The notes beneath the pieces are model-generated. The model was not told the origin of the DNA. It did not search any database and saw only the letters and a program-made list of their open reading frames with translations. Position numbers and translations under genes: made by a program. Shown piece by piece: positions 6,994-16,971 of a DNA stretch of 39,068 nucleotides. How positions within the stretch are numbered: the stretch's first letter is position 1; each line of letters starts with the position of its first letter. The DNA is from DATEAV01 sp964575425 (GTDB taxonomy: Bacteria; Chloroflexota; Anaerolineae; Anaerolineales; E44-bin32), in NCBI GenBank assembly GCA_964575425.1, contig CAZNRD010000028.1:1-39068 (forward strand), written 5' to 3'.

Positions 6994-8154
6994 ATGCGCG
7001 ATTTCGTTGCCCGCCGCATCGCCGCCGTGCCGCCCTCTGGCATCCGGCGCTTCTTCGACATCGCGGCCACCATGGAAGATGTCATCTCGCTTGGCATCGG
7101 CGAACCGGATTTCACCACACCGCCCAATATCCTCGAGCGCGGCATCCGCTCCCTGCAACAGGGCCAGACGCACTACACCTCCAACTCCGGGCTGATCGAA
7201 CTGCGCGAGGCCATCGCCGCTCATCTGAAGCGGCTCTACGGCGTGGAGTATGAGGCCCGCAGCGAAATCCTGATCACCGTCGGCGTCTCCGAGGCCCTGT
7301 ACCTTGCACTGACCGCCGCCCTCGATCCCGCCGATGAGGTGATTGTGCCCACGCCATGCTTCGTCGCCTACCAGCCGGAGGTCGTCTTCGCCGGGGGTGT
7401 ACCTGTTCCGCTCCCCACCCGCGTTGAGGACGCGTTCCAGGTGCAGGCGGAGGACGTCGAGGCCCTGATCACCGCACGCACCAAGGCGCTGCTCATCGGC
7501 TACCCCAACAACCCCACCGGCGCGGTGATGACGCGCGCCAAGCTGCAGGCACTGGCGGAGTTGGCCGAGCGCAAGGATTTGTTGGTGATCTCCGACGAGA
7601 TCTATGATCGCCTCGTCTACGCCGGCCACCAGCATGTGTGCTTCGCCTCCCTCCCGGGCATGCGCGAGCGCACCATCACCCTGAGTGGTTTCTCCAAGGC
7701 CTATGCCATGACGGGTTGGCGCATCGGCTACGCCGCCGCTCCCGCCCCGCTCCTGGCGGAACTGCGCAAGGTCCATCAGTACACCATCATGTCGGCTCCG
7801 ACGACGGCGCAGTGGGCCGCCGTCGAGGCGCTAGCGCGCGGCGAGGACCAGGTGCAGGCGATGGTTGCCGAGTACGACCGCCGCCGCAGGTTGATCGTCA
7901 GCGGCCTGAACGAACTGGGCCTTGCCACCTTCGAACCGAAGGGCGCGTTCTACGCCTTCCCCTCCATTGCCGCTGCCGGCATGGATGATGAGACTTTCGC
8001 CGAGCGACTGCTCCATGAGGAGCGCGTGGCCGTCATCCCCGGCCGCGCCTTCAGTGCCGACGGCAACTACGTGCGCTGTTCCTATGCCACCGCCTATGAG
8101 AAGATCGAAGAGGCGCTCGAGCGTATGCGCCGCTTCATGGCACGCCATGGCTGA
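6994..8154 (+). CDS. Class I/II pyridoxal-phosphate aminotransferase
   Basis: A fold-type I aminotransferase. Counting from the upstream ATG at 6988, Lys237 in SGFSKAYAMTGWRIGY forms the Schiff base, Asn175 lies in YPNNPTG, Asp203 and Tyr206 in SDEIYD, and Arg245 binds phosphate. The N-terminal IPPSGIRRFFD-like and LGIGEPDF motifs match the aspartate/alanine aminotransferase AAT-I subgroup (AspC or PatA-like). ATG 6994 is preferred because AGGAG at 6981-6985 is eight bases away; ATG 6988 is only two bases from it. The gene lies between the small protein and gatB, 15 bases from the latter. The amino-acid specificity is open; aspartate or alanine with 2-oxoglutarate is the usual assignment. Confidence 0.9.
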   Translation: MRDFVARRIAAVPPSGIRRFFDIAATMEDVISLGIGEPDFTTPPNILERGIRSLQQGQTHYTSNSGLIELREAIAAHLKRLYGVEYEARSEILITVGVSEALYLALTAALDPADEVIVPTPCFVAYQPEVVFAGGVPVPLPTRVEDAFQVQAEDVEALITARTKALLIGYPNNPTGAVMTRAKLQALAELAERKDLLVISDEIYDRLVYAGHQHVCFASLPGMRERTITLSGFSKAYAMTGWRIGYAAAPAPLLAELRKVHQYTIMSAPTTAQWAAVEALARGEDQVQAMVAEYDRRRRLIVSGLNELGLATFEPKGAFYAFPSIAAAGMDDETFAERLLHEERVAVIPGRAFSADGNYVRCSYATAYEKIEEALERMRRFMARHG

Positions 8155-8169
8155 GGCAGGCTGTCCGGG

Positions 8170-9639
<1,470 letters not shown>

Positions 9640-9784
9640 GCAGTGTCACTTGACGGGCGCTGATCGCTCATCTACCGTTGGGCATGGGGCTGCCAGCACG
9701 GGCGATGCAATCCAACCGCGACGCGCTCTCTGCGGGTGTCGTCCTAGGCGCCCGCTCATCACCTGCCAGAGCGAGGGATGAACT

Positions 9785-11059
9785 GTGAACGCATTTGAAA
9801 TGGCTCAGGCGCAGTTTGACGCTGTCGCCGGACAGATGAAGCTCGACACCGGCCTTGCCACCGTCTTGCGCTGGCCCATGCGGGAGTTTCGCTTCCAGAT
9901 CCCGGTGCGCATGGACGACGGCAGCATGAAGGTCTTCTTCGGCTTCCGCGTGCAGCACAACGACGCGCGTGGGCCGACCAAGGGAGGCATCCGCTTTGCC
10001 GCGGACGAGACGCTCGATACCGTGCGCGCCCTGGCCATGTGGATGACCTGGAAGACGGCGGTTGCCGACATCCCCCTCGGCGGAGGTAAGGGTGGCGTCG
10101 TCGTCGACCCGGCCACCCTCTCCGATGGCGAAAAGGAACGCCTGTGCCGCGGTTGGATTGGCCAGATATGGAAGAACCTCGGCCCGCGGCAGGACGTGCC
10201 GGCCCCCGACGTGGGCACCAATCCACAGATGATGGGCTGGATGATGGACGAGTACTCCAAACTCGTCGGCGTGTTCACGCCGGGCGTCATCACCGGCAAG
10301 CCCGTCGGCGCCGGCGGTTCCCTCAGCCGCACCGAGGCCACCGGATTCGGCGTCGTGTACACGCTGCGCGAAGCCATGGCCCGCCTCAAGATTGATCCCG
10401 CCAAGACAACCGTTTCCATCCAGGGCTTCGGCAATGTGGCCCAGTACGCCGCCATCGGCTTCCGCGACCTGCTCGGTGGCAAGGTCGTCGCCGTTTCCTG
10501 CTGGGACCGCGAGGACGAGAAGGCCTACGCGTTCTACAAGAAGGAAGGCATCGACCCCGTCTTCCTGCAGGGCATCACCGACATCTACGGCACAATCAAC
10601 AAGGAGGCGGCCCGCAAGGCCGGCTACAGCCTGCTCGATGCCGACGCCTGGCTTGTCCAGGATGTGGATGTGCTCATCCCGGCGGCCAAGGAAAGCCAGA
10701 TCACGGGCCAGAACATCCGTTCCATCAGCAACAAGGTCCGCATCGTCGCCGAGGGCGCCAACGGACCAATCACCCCCGAGGCCGATGCTGTGCTCAAGCA
10801 GCGCGGCATCTTCCTCATCCCGGACTTCCTGTGCAACGCCGGCGGCGTCACAGTCTCGTATTTCGAGGGCGTTCAGAACGACATGAACTACTACTGGTCA
10901 CGCGAACAGGTCCTCAGCCGTCTGGACGAGAAGATGACCAGCGCTTTCCGCTCCGTGCTTGATGTGGCCACACAGAAAGACATCTTCATGCGCGACGCTG
11001 CATATATGGTGGCTATCGACCGCGTCGTTCAGGCCATGAAGTTCCGCGGCTGGGCATAG
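9785..11059 (+). CDS. gdhA: Glutamate dehydrogenase (Glu/Leu/Phe/Val dehydrogenase family)
   Basis: A 424-residue enzyme catalysing reversible oxidative deamination of glutamate to 2-oxoglutarate and ammonia. Substrate-binding and catalytic lysines are visible: Lys66 in GPTKGGIR, Lys90 in MTWKTA and Lys102 in PLGGGKGG, with the PAPDVGT aspartate further on. The NAD(P) domain has GFGNVAQ and the C-terminal EGANGPITPEAD and FLCNAGGVTVSYFE motifs. The start is GTG 9785, with GAGGG at 9773-9777; ATG 9800 is an alternative. The first glycine-rich loop reads GNVAQ rather than GNVG, a common variant. The 145-base gap upstream has a weak TTGACG (9650-9655) but no convincing -10. A strong inverted repeat follows the gene. 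The symbol is by family, not proven specificity. Confidence 0.93.
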   Translation: MNAFEMAQAQFDAVAGQMKLDTGLATVLRWPMREFRFQIPVRMDDGSMKVFFGFRVQHNDARGPTKGGIRFAADETLDTVRALAMWMTWKTAVADIPLGGGKGGVVVDPATLSDGEKERLCRGWIGQIWKNLGPRQDVPAPDVGTNPQMMGWMMDEYSKLVGVFTPGVITGKPVGAGGSLSRTEATGFGVVYTLREAMARLKIDPAKTTVSIQGFGNVAQYAAIGFRDLLGGKVVAVSCWDREDEKAYAFYKKEGIDPVFLQGITDIYGTINKEAARKAGYSLLDADAWLVQDVDVLIPAAKESQITGQNIRSISNKVRIVAEGANGPITPEADAVLKQRGIFLIPDFLCNAGGVTVSYFEGVQNDMNYYWSREQVLSRLDEKMTSAFRSVLDVATQKDIFMRDAAYMVAIDRVVQAMKFRGWA

Positions 11060-11079
11060 CCACGGCAATCAGCCACAAC

Positions 11080-11110
11080 AGAGACACAGGCCGGGATACC
11101 TGTGTCTCTT
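11080..11110 (+). terminator. Inverted-repeat terminator after the glutamate dehydrogenase gene
   Basis: A perfect 11-bp stem (AGAGACACAGG at 11080-11090, CCTGTGTCTCT at 11099-11109) encloses an 8-base loop. It begins 21 bases after the stop codon. The downstream tract TATTA is only weakly U-rich, so efficiency is uncertain. Confidence 0.75.
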
Positions 11111-11415
11111 ATTACCCTCCACAAACATGTTGTGCAGTCAGAAAGAATTCGTCGTCGTCGTAGGGCTTGGGGACATGTGGGAAAACGGCGAGGATCTTCT
11201 CGCACAGCCGAGATCTGGGAGGGGGCTGCAACGGAGGCACCAGGGCTTTGCAGGGAGCAGAGACAAGACATCCACATCGCGGCTGTGCAGGAATTGGGGA
11301 TGGTTCGCAACGGCGGCGGTCGGATGCGCCTGGCCCCGTATATCTGGCGGTCTGTGCAATGGGGGGCGCCAGACCTGACACGTGCTTGCCCTCGCGTGCG
11401 ATAGGGGGTAGGCAG

Positions 11416-11465
11416 TTGTCCCCAGTGGAAAGCGGTTTTCCACAGTTTGAGCCACGTTATCCACA
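11416..11465 (+). promoter_or_regulatory. Cluster of three DnaA-box-like 9-mers
   Basis: TTATCCACA at 11457-11465 is an exact match to the classic DnaA box. TTTTCCACA at 11436-11444 differs by one base and TTGTCCCCA at 11416-11424 by two. All face the same way with start-to-start spacings of 20 and 21 bases, about two helical turns. No AT-rich unwinding region or dnaA/dnaN gene is adjacent, so an origin is not established. Confidence 0.4.
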
Positions 11466-11492
11466 GGCCTCCTGCAAAAAGCCGGGCGGCGA

Positions 11493-11498
11493 TAGAAT
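11493..11498 (+). promoter_or_regulatory. -10 box directly before the GTPase start
   Basis: TAGAAT ends six bases before ATG 11505, and no Shine-Dalgarno sequence lies between them. This predicts an essentially leaderless mRNA, as for gatC. Confidence 0.5.
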
Positions 11499-11504
11499 AG
11501 GCGC

Positions 11505-12731
11505 ATGGAGCGGAGACAGGACGGGTTTGAGGAATATGCCGGCCACTGGTCGGAGGCAATCCGCCAGGCGTGGGCCCGCCTGCCGCCGGATATGCGTTCT
11601 AGCCTGCTGCGCGCGGTGGGGGCGCTCCCCGGTGACCTGAAGCGGTGGCGGGGTCTAATCGAGCAGGCGGTCGAGCACCTGCGGGTGGCCGGCGGGGGGA
11701 AGCAGCGGGTGGTGATAGTCGGACCGGTGAATGTCGGCAAGTCGACCCTCTACAACCAACTTGTTCGCTCAAGCCGGGATCGGGCGGCAGTCAGTGCTGT
11801 GCCCGGCACGACGCGGCAGGCCCAGCAGGCGGATGCAGGCCTCTTCACTGTGATCGACACACCAGGTGCGGACGCCGGTGGGCCGGTGGGGGAGGTCGAG
11901 AAAGAAAGGGCGCTGAAGGCGGCCGAAAGCGGCGACGTGGTGCTGTTGATGTTTGATGCGGCCCACGGCATTGGGACGACAGGGCAGACCCTCTACCGGG
12001 AGCTGCTCCTGTTGCGCAAGCCGATGGTTGTCGCCCTGAACAAGGTTGATCTGGCGCGCGGCGAACGAGCGGGAGTGCTGGCGCGGGCGGCGAAAGACCT
12101 TGGCCTGCAGGCCGAGCAAATCATCCCCTTGTCAGCGAAACAAGGCGCAGGCGTGGAGCGCGTATTGCTGGCAGTGGCCAAGAGCGAGCCGGGCATCGTG
12201 GCGGCCCTGGGTGCGGCACTGCCGGGCTACCGGTGGAAGCTGGCGCAGGTCACCATTGCCCGGACCGCCTCAACCGCGGCCGCCATCGCCATCACCCCGC
12301 TCCCGCTGATCGATTTCATCCCGCTTATCACAGTCCAGTCGGCGATGGTCCTGGGCATAGCGCGGATCTACGCCTACCGGATCACGCCGGCACGGCTGCG
12401 CGAACTCCTGGCGACCTTCGGGCTGGGGCTGCTCGGGCGGGGGCTCTTTTACGAGCTAAGCCGCCTCGGCGGCCCCCCGGGCTGGCTGGTGGCCGCAGCG
12501 GTGGCGGCAGGGACGACGGCGGCGATGGGGTATGCCACAGCGGCCTGGTTCGACCGTGGGGAACGGCTGTCGCGCGCACAGATGCAGCGACTGTCCCGGA
12601 CCATCAGCCAGGGAGTGATTGACCGGCTGCGAGGGACGGGCCGGCGTCGCCCGGATCGCACTCGATTGCGTCAACAGGTGGAACGGGCGCTTGGGGACAG
12701 CCCACCAACGGGGGACGCGATCGGGGATTGA
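11505..12731 (+). CDS. Era-like GTPase with membrane-embedded DUF697-type C-terminus
   Basis: A 408-residue protein. All G motifs are present: G1 GPVNVGKST at residues 73-81, a threonine pair at 102-103 for G2, DTPG at 118-121, NKVD at 179-182 and SAK at 210-212. The C-terminal half has hydrophobic segments near 260-285 (TAAAIAITPLPLIDFIPLITVQ) and 335-355 with the P-L-P-x-x-D pattern of DUF697 (YcjF/EcsC-like membrane GTPases). It ends in a basic tail. Such proteins are thought to act at membranes, but the role is not known. The ATG follows a -10 box by six bases, so it is likely leaderless. It is separated from the SAM hydrolase gene by 140 bases and its own promoter. Confidence 0.85.
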   Translation: MERRQDGFEEYAGHWSEAIRQAWARLPPDMRSSLLRAVGALPGDLKRWRGLIEQAVEHLRVAGGGKQRVVIVGPVNVGKSTLYNQLVRSSRDRAAVSAVPGTTRQAQQADAGLFTVIDTPGADAGGPVGEVEKERALKAAESGDVVLLMFDAAHGIGTTGQTLYRELLLLRKPMVVALNKVDLARGERAGVLARAAKDLGLQAEQIIPLSAKQGAGVERVLLAVAKSEPGIVAALGAALPGYRWKLAQVTIARTASTAAAIAITPLPLIDFIPLITVQSAMVLGIARIYAYRITPARLRELLATFGLGLLGRGLFYELSRLGGPPGWLVAAAVAAGTTAAMGYATAAWFDRGERLSRAQMQRLSRTISQGVIDRLRGTGRRRPDRTRLRQQVERALGDSPPTGDAIGD

Positions 12732-12803
12732 GTGGACAAAGGCGAGCTCAACACCCGGAGATGCAGACGGGGCCTGCGGCTTGCCGGCGCCTGTCGGGCC
12801 GAC

Positions 12804-12832
12804 TTGGTCGGGGGAGCGCTTTCGTGTATCAT
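12804..12832 (+). promoter_or_regulatory. Probable promoter of the SAM hydrolase-ECF operon
   Basis: TTGGTC (12804-12809) and TATCAT (12827-12832) are spaced by 17 bases, and TG lies directly before the -10. Transcription would start near 12839, about 33 bases before the TTG start at 12872. Confidence 0.5.
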
Positions 12833-12871
12833 GGGTAAGAGGCTTCCCCCCGGGGTGACACGGCGGCAACC

Positions 12872-13696
12872 TTGAGCATTATCACCCTGATGACCGACTT
12901 CGGGATTAAGGACGGCAACGTCGGCGTGATGCGTGGCGTGATATGGGGATTGGCGCCGCACGTGCACATCGCCGACCTGAGCCATATGATTGCGCCCCAG
13001 AACGTGCGCGAGGCGGCGCTGGTGCTTGCCCGGTCGGCACCCTATTTCCCGCCCGATACGATCCATGTTGTCGTGGTCGACCCCGGCGTCGGGACTGAAA
13101 GGCGCCCGATCGCCGCGCAGCTGGCGGCTCAGCGCTTTGTCGGCCCAGACAACGGCGCGTGCAGCTTGCTGCTTGAGTGGGCGGAACGCCAAGCCGGCCC
13201 GGTGCGATTTGTCCACCTTGACCGGCCGGCGTACTGGCTGCCGCAGATCAGTCATGTGTTCCACGGCCGCGACATCTTCTCCCCTGTCGCTGCACACTGG
13301 GCCAGGGGCGTAGCGCTGGAGGAGCTGGGCACGCCCATCGATGACCCGGCGCGCGTGACGCTGCCGCAGCCACAGCCTGCCGCCAACGGATGGCGCGGCG
13401 AAGTGATCCACATCGATCACTTCGGCAATGTGGCCACCAATCTATCTCGTGAGCATTTGCAAGGAGTCGAGTCGATAGTAGTCCGTGTGGCGGGCCACGA
13501 GATCGCCGGCCTCTTCCGAACGTTCGGCGAGCTCCCGGCCGGCGAGATGATGGCTCTGTACGGCAGCACCGGGAGCCTGATCGTGTCTGAGGTAAACGGT
13601 AATGCCGCTGCCCGCCTGCGTGTGAACGTCGGTGCGCCGGTCGAGGTAGAGGTGCTTGCTGGGACGCGGCCGTCGAGAGATGGCTATGACGGTTGA
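12872..13696 (+). CDS. SAM hydroxide adenosyltransferase (SAM hydrolase, DUF62)
   Basis: A 274-residue member of the DUF62/fluorinase superfamily. Motifs include TDFG near residue 8, VVVVDPGVGT in the first domain, FVGPDNG, and IHIDHFGNVATNL in the second, which carries the aspartate and asparagine that bind adenosyl. Bacterial and archaeal DUF62 enzymes split S-adenosylmethionine with water into adenosine and methionine. The halide-binding features of true fluorinases are not evident. The start is TTG 12872, since the conserved N-terminus begins there and no other in-frame start fits; only weak purine-rich sequence precedes it. Its end overlaps the ATPase gene, tying it to the ECF transporter. 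Confidence 0.88.
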   Translation: MSIITLMTDFGIKDGNVGVMRGVIWGLAPHVHIADLSHMIAPQNVREAALVLARSAPYFPPDTIHVVVVDPGVGTERRPIAAQLAAQRFVGPDNGACSLLLEWAERQAGPVRFVHLDRPAYWLPQISHVFHGRDIFSPVAAHWARGVALEELGTPIDDPARVTLPQPQPAANGWRGEVIHIDHFGNVATNLSREHLQGVESIVVRVAGHEIAGLFRTFGELPAGEMMALYGSTGSLIVSEVNGNAAARLRVNVGAPVEVEVLAGTRPSRDGYDG

Positions 13697-15335
13697 CCCC
13701 CTCCTCTCTGTGGAAAGCCTGACGTTCCAGTATCGCTCGCGCACCGAGCCCGCGGTGATCGATGTCAGTTTCGACCTTCAACCCGGCGAGATCCTGTTGT
13801 TGGCCGGCGCGAGTGGCTGCGGCAAGACCACGATCGCCCGTTGCGTGAACGGCCTGATTCCGCGCTCCTACAAAGGGACGTGCCAGGGTTCCGTCCGGCT
13901 CAAGGGGCGCGAGGTCGCCGACATCCATCTGGCCGAGGTTTCGCAGATCGTGGGCACGCTGCTTCAGGACCCCGAGCGCCAGATTGTCAACAGCAGTGTA
14001 ATCGGGGAACTTGCCTTTGGGCCCGAGAATCTGGGCCTGCCGCCGTACGAGATCCGTCGGCGCATCGACGAGGTCATCGAGCGGATGGGTATCGGTCCGC
14101 TGCGCGACCGCCAGACCTTCACGCTCTCGGGCGGCGAGAAGCAAAAAGTGGCCCTGGCCGGCATCCTGGTGATGCAGCCCTCGATCCTGCTGCTCGACGA
14201 GCCGCTGGCCTCACTGGACCCGGCCTCGGCGCGTGAGGCGCTGGCGATCTTCCGTCGGCTGGCCGATGAGGGCGCATCGATCGTCTTGATTGAGCACCGT
14301 GTGGAAGAAGCATTGCGGGCGCGCCCCGACCGCCTGCTGTACCTCAAAGGCGGGCGTGTGGAATACCTCGGCCCGGTGCGAGATCTGCTGATAGAAATCG
14401 ACCATCGCGAAGTCAAGCTGCCCGCACCCTGGGTGGTGGAGCGCGTGCGAGCCGCGGACGCAGCCCGCGCCTGGGCAGCACCGCAACCGTCAGCTGCGCC
14501 GAGCGAGCCGCTGGTTGCGTTTGAGAATGTGAGTTTTGGCTATGGCGATGGCCCCACCGTATTGCACAACATCGACCTGACGATCCGGCGCGGCGATCGG
14601 GTGGCAATCCTCGGACCGAACGGTGCGGGGAAGTCGACGTTGGTCAAGCATGCCATCGGGCTGCTCAAGCCGCGCCAGGGACGCGTGCTGGTCGCAGGCG
14701 TCGACAGCCGACGCCTGTCGGTGGCCCAAACCGCCCGTACGGTGGGCTACGTCTTCCAGAGCCCGACCCACATGCTCTTCGCCCCGACGGTGGTTGAGGA
14801 GCTGGCGTTTGGGCCACGCAACCTGGGGTTTGACGCTGTGACGATTGAAGCCAGCGTGCGGACCAGCGTCGACGTTACCAACCTTGCGGGGCTCGAGCAG
14901 CATCCCCCGCTGGGGCTGTCCTTTGGCGAGCAAAAGCGCACGACGATCGCAGCTGTGGCGGCAATGCGCTCACGCATCCTGATTATGGATGAGCCGACCG
15001 CTGGCCAGGACTATGCCAACTGCACGCGCTTCATGGATGCACTGTGTGCGCCGCCTGAGGGCGGTAGCAGCTCCGTCTTGGATACAACCTTCGATGCCAC
15101 GGTGTTTATCAGCCACGACCTGGACCTGGCCGTGACCTACGCCAATCGGGTGGTGTTGCTGAGCCAGGGGAGGATCGTCGGGGATGGCCCCCCCGAGCAG
15201 GTGCTGGCCGATTTCGAACGCCTCGAGCGCTGTCGCATCTTGCCCACATCGCTGCTGCGCCTGAACTGCGAGATGCTCAAGCGCACCGGGCGCTTCCTGC
15301 CTGCGGAGGCGCTGGCGGCCTACCCAGGCGCTTGA
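13686..15335 (+). CDS. ECF transporter energy module: two ATP-binding domains in one protein
   Basis: A 549-residue tandem ABC ATPase. Domain 1: Walker A GASGCGKTT (41-49), Q-loop LQDPERQ, signature LSGGEKQ (147-153), Walker B LLLDEP and H-loop His204. Domain 2: Walker A GPNGAGKST (310-318), FQSPTHMLF, signature LSFGEQKR (411-418), Walker B LIMDEP and SHD with the H-loop histidine. The Q-loop FQxP pattern and LSFG signature are typical of EcfA/CbiO proteins. The fusion corresponds to EcfA1 plus EcfA2. An insertion of about 15 residues (GGSSSVLDTTFDATV) sits before the second H-loop. It overlaps the SAM hydrolase gene by 11 bases; ATG 13686 has GAGAG six bases upstream, ATG 13680 is the alternative. 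Confidence 0.93.
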   Translation: MTVDPLLSVESLTFQYRSRTEPAVIDVSFDLQPGEILLLAGASGCGKTTIARCVNGLIPRSYKGTCQGSVRLKGREVADIHLAEVSQIVGTLLQDPERQIVNSSVIGELAFGPENLGLPPYEIRRRIDEVIERMGIGPLRDRQTFTLSGGEKQKVALAGILVMQPSILLLDEPLASLDPASAREALAIFRRLADEGASIVLIEHRVEEALRARPDRLLYLKGGRVEYLGPVRDLLIEIDHREVKLPAPWVVERVRAADAARAWAAPQPSAAPSEPLVAFENVSFGYGDGPTVLHNIDLTIRRGDRVAILGPNGAGKSTLVKHAIGLLKPRQGRVLVAGVDSRRLSVAQTARTVGYVFQSPTHMLFAPTVVEELAFGPRNLGFDAVTIEASVRTSVDVTNLAGLEQHPPLGLSFGEQKRTTIAAVAAMRSRILIMDEPTAGQDYANCTRFMDALCAPPEGGSSSVLDTTFDATVFISHDLDLAVTYANRVVLLSQGRIVGDGPPEQVLADFERLERCRILPTSLLRLNCEMLKRTGRFLPAEALAAYPGA

Positions 15336-15355
15336 GTTGCAGGGTGGAGGGGCGC

Positions 15356-15372
15356 GTCGGCGGCCCGCCGGC
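15356..15372 (+). other. Intergenic GC stem-loop before the S component
   Basis: GTCGGCG (15356-15362) and CGCCGGC (15366-15372) can pair around a GCC loop with one G-U pair. It lies in the 97-base gap between the ATPase and S-component genes. It might tune expression or mRNA stability, or be chance in GC-rich DNA. Confidence 0.3.
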
Positions 15373-15432
15373 GGTGTTCCTTTGAGAGGATCAACACCGG
15401 GGTCTTTCCGCATCGAAGAGGAGGAGATCATA

Positions 15433-15981
15433 ATGGACAAGAAGAGCCTTTGGTCGTTCGGGACGCGCGAGGTAGTCTATGGCGCGATCGGCGCCGCGCT
15501 CTACGGCGTGCTGTCGTGGCTGACCAACATCTTCCCGCTCCCGGCGGCGGGCAACATCAGCTTCCGGCCAGCGGTGGCCGTGCTGATCTTTTTCGGCGCG
15601 GCCTTCGGCCCGTGGGTGGGCCTGCTGGCTGGCGTGATCGGCAATACGCTGGGGGACGCCCTCACTGGCTGGGGCTTCTACTGGAACTGGAATGTGGGCA
15701 ACGGCCTGATGGGCATGATTCCCGGGCTGGCGGCGGGCATCATCAAAGACTATGGCAGCCGCAAGGGCATCGTCACCGGGATTATCTACGGTGCCATTGG
15801 CATCGCCGTAGGCATGCTCTTCGCCTCATTGACCGAGATGTTTGTGGGCGGCATCGACCTGAACACGGCACTGATCGGTTACTTCACGCCGGCCTTTCTC
15901 GGCAACTTGGTTGTGACGATCGTGCTGCTGCCGATCCTGTTCGTAGCCTACAAGGCCATCGCCGCACGCCGGGGACGCTGA
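15433..15981 (+). CDS. ECF transporter S component (substrate-binding membrane protein)
   Basis: A 182-residue membrane protein with about six hydrophobic segments (residues 10-32, 42-66, 75-100, 110-135, 145-160 and 155-176). It carries the S-component-like motif NISFRPAVAVLIFFGAAFGP and the GNTLGDAL and NWNVGNGLMGMIPGL segments, recalling UPF0397/COG4720-type S units. The S component binds the vitamin or metabolite and docks on the T component. ATG 15433 has a strong GGAGGAG site seven bases upstream. The ligand is not known; the neighbouring SAM hydrolase hints at methionine, adenosine or a SAM-related compound (inference). Confidence 0.85.
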   Translation: MDKKSLWSFGTREVVYGAIGAALYGVLSWLTNIFPLPAAGNISFRPAVAVLIFFGAAFGPWVGLLAGVIGNTLGDALTGWGFYWNWNVGNGLMGMIPGLAAGIIKDYGSRKGIVTGIIYGAIGIAVGMLFASLTEMFVGGIDLNTALIGYFTPAFLGNLVVTIVLLPILFVAYKAIAARRGR

Positions 15982-15985
15982 TCCC

Positions 15986-16885
15986 GTGCTCGTCGCCTGG
16001 AAGTACCGCCCCCGGGAGACCTTGATCCAGCGCCTAGATCCGCGCGCGCGGCTGATCTTCATGGTCTGCGTTATCCTGGCCATCACGCTGGCCCAGGTGT
16101 GGGACATCCGCCTGCTGCTGCCGCTGTTCATCCTGGTGTTGATCCTCTACCTGCTGGCGCGCATCGAGTGGCAGGATGTCCGGCGAGCCTGGCTGCTGAT
16201 CTCGGTCATCCTGGTGTTCATCATCGGCCTAAATGCCCTGATCGCCGGCCGGGGCGGGCCGATGGCGGTGCTCCAGGAGGCGTCGCCGGTAGTGCTCTTC
16301 CAGACGCCGACGCTTCGGATTCCTTTCACACCCTGGAGCCTGACGGTGACCATCACCGTCGCCCGCGCCTGGTTTGCGCTGACGCAGTTTGTGCGCCTGC
16401 TGACGATGGCGATGCTGGCGGTGCCCGTGGCCTACACGTTCGACCCCAGCATGTACGGCGTGATCTTCCGCCGCCTCGGCCTGCCGGACAAGGCCTCCTA
16501 CACGATGGACCTAGCCTTCCGCTTCGTCCCCACGCTGGGCCGGGATTTCGCGATCACCATGGACGCGCAGCGCGCACGGGGCTACGAACTCGAGCGGGCG
16601 CGCGGGGGGATCGTCGAGCGCCTGCGCCGGCTGGCGCCGCTGCTCGTGCCGGTTACCATGCAGGCGATCGTCGCCGGCGAGGAAGTGGTTGACGCGATGG
16701 ACTTGCGGGCCTTCGGGACCAGGCGGCGCACATGGATGCGCGCCGACGAGCTGGTCTACCAGCCGCGCGACTACGTTCTGATCGGCCTGGGCGTGGTGAT
16801 CTTGCTTGGCTCGCTCGGGGCCCGGGCAATGGGGTTTGGCGACTTCTGGCTGCCGGCGGCGCTGGCGGCCTGGGCGGGAGGTTGA
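15986..16885 (+). CDS. ECF transporter T component (EcfT)
   Basis: A 299-residue transmembrane protein (five to six hydrophobic segments) beginning at GTG 15986, four bases after the S-component stop. The two coupling motifs of EcfT are present: AQRARGYELE near residue 195 and AMDLRAFGTRRR near residue 240, containing the Ala-Arg-Gly and Arg-Ala-Phe-Gly elements that contact the two ATPases. The N-terminal LIQRLDPRARLI is typical of CbiQ/EcfT. With the fused ATPase and S component it makes a complete transporter. The preceding in-frame codons give no better start. Confidence 0.92.
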   Translation: MLVAWKYRPRETLIQRLDPRARLIFMVCVILAITLAQVWDIRLLLPLFILVLILYLLARIEWQDVRRAWLLISVILVFIIGLNALIAGRGGPMAVLQEASPVVLFQTPTLRIPFTPWSLTVTITVARAWFALTQFVRLLTMAMLAVPVAYTFDPSMYGVIFRRLGLPDKASYTMDLAFRFVPTLGRDFAITMDAQRARGYELERARGGIVERLRRLAPLLVPVTMQAIVAGEEVVDAMDLRAFGTRRRTWMRADELVYQPRDYVLIGLGVVILLGSLGARAMGFGDFWLPAALAAWAGG

Positions 16886-16971
16886 TCGAGGCGCACCCGC
16901 TGTTCATGCGGGACCCCCATCACTGCTCACAGGATGTGGGTGAGCGTTGGGGTGGCGACGCGAGGAGGTTT

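Larger units (their letters stand above)
11111..11504. other. Non-coding gap with possible gene remnant and DnaA-box-like sites
   Basis: About 390 bases separate the glutamate dehydrogenase terminator from the GTPase gene. On the minus strand the part at about 11112-11215 reads as a plausible protein C-terminus (KILAVFPHVPKPYDDDEFF) with G/C-biased third positions. No start or domain supports a complete gene, so it may be a decayed remnant. The right end (11416-11465) has three evenly spaced sequences like DnaA boxes, listed separately. Confidence 0.45.

Noticed and set aside
16925..16945. Weak 6-bp hairpin GCTCAC/GTGAGC between EcfT and the HAD gene
   Set aside because: Short stem, nine-base loop and no U-tract on either strand; chance in GC-rich DNA cannot be excluded.
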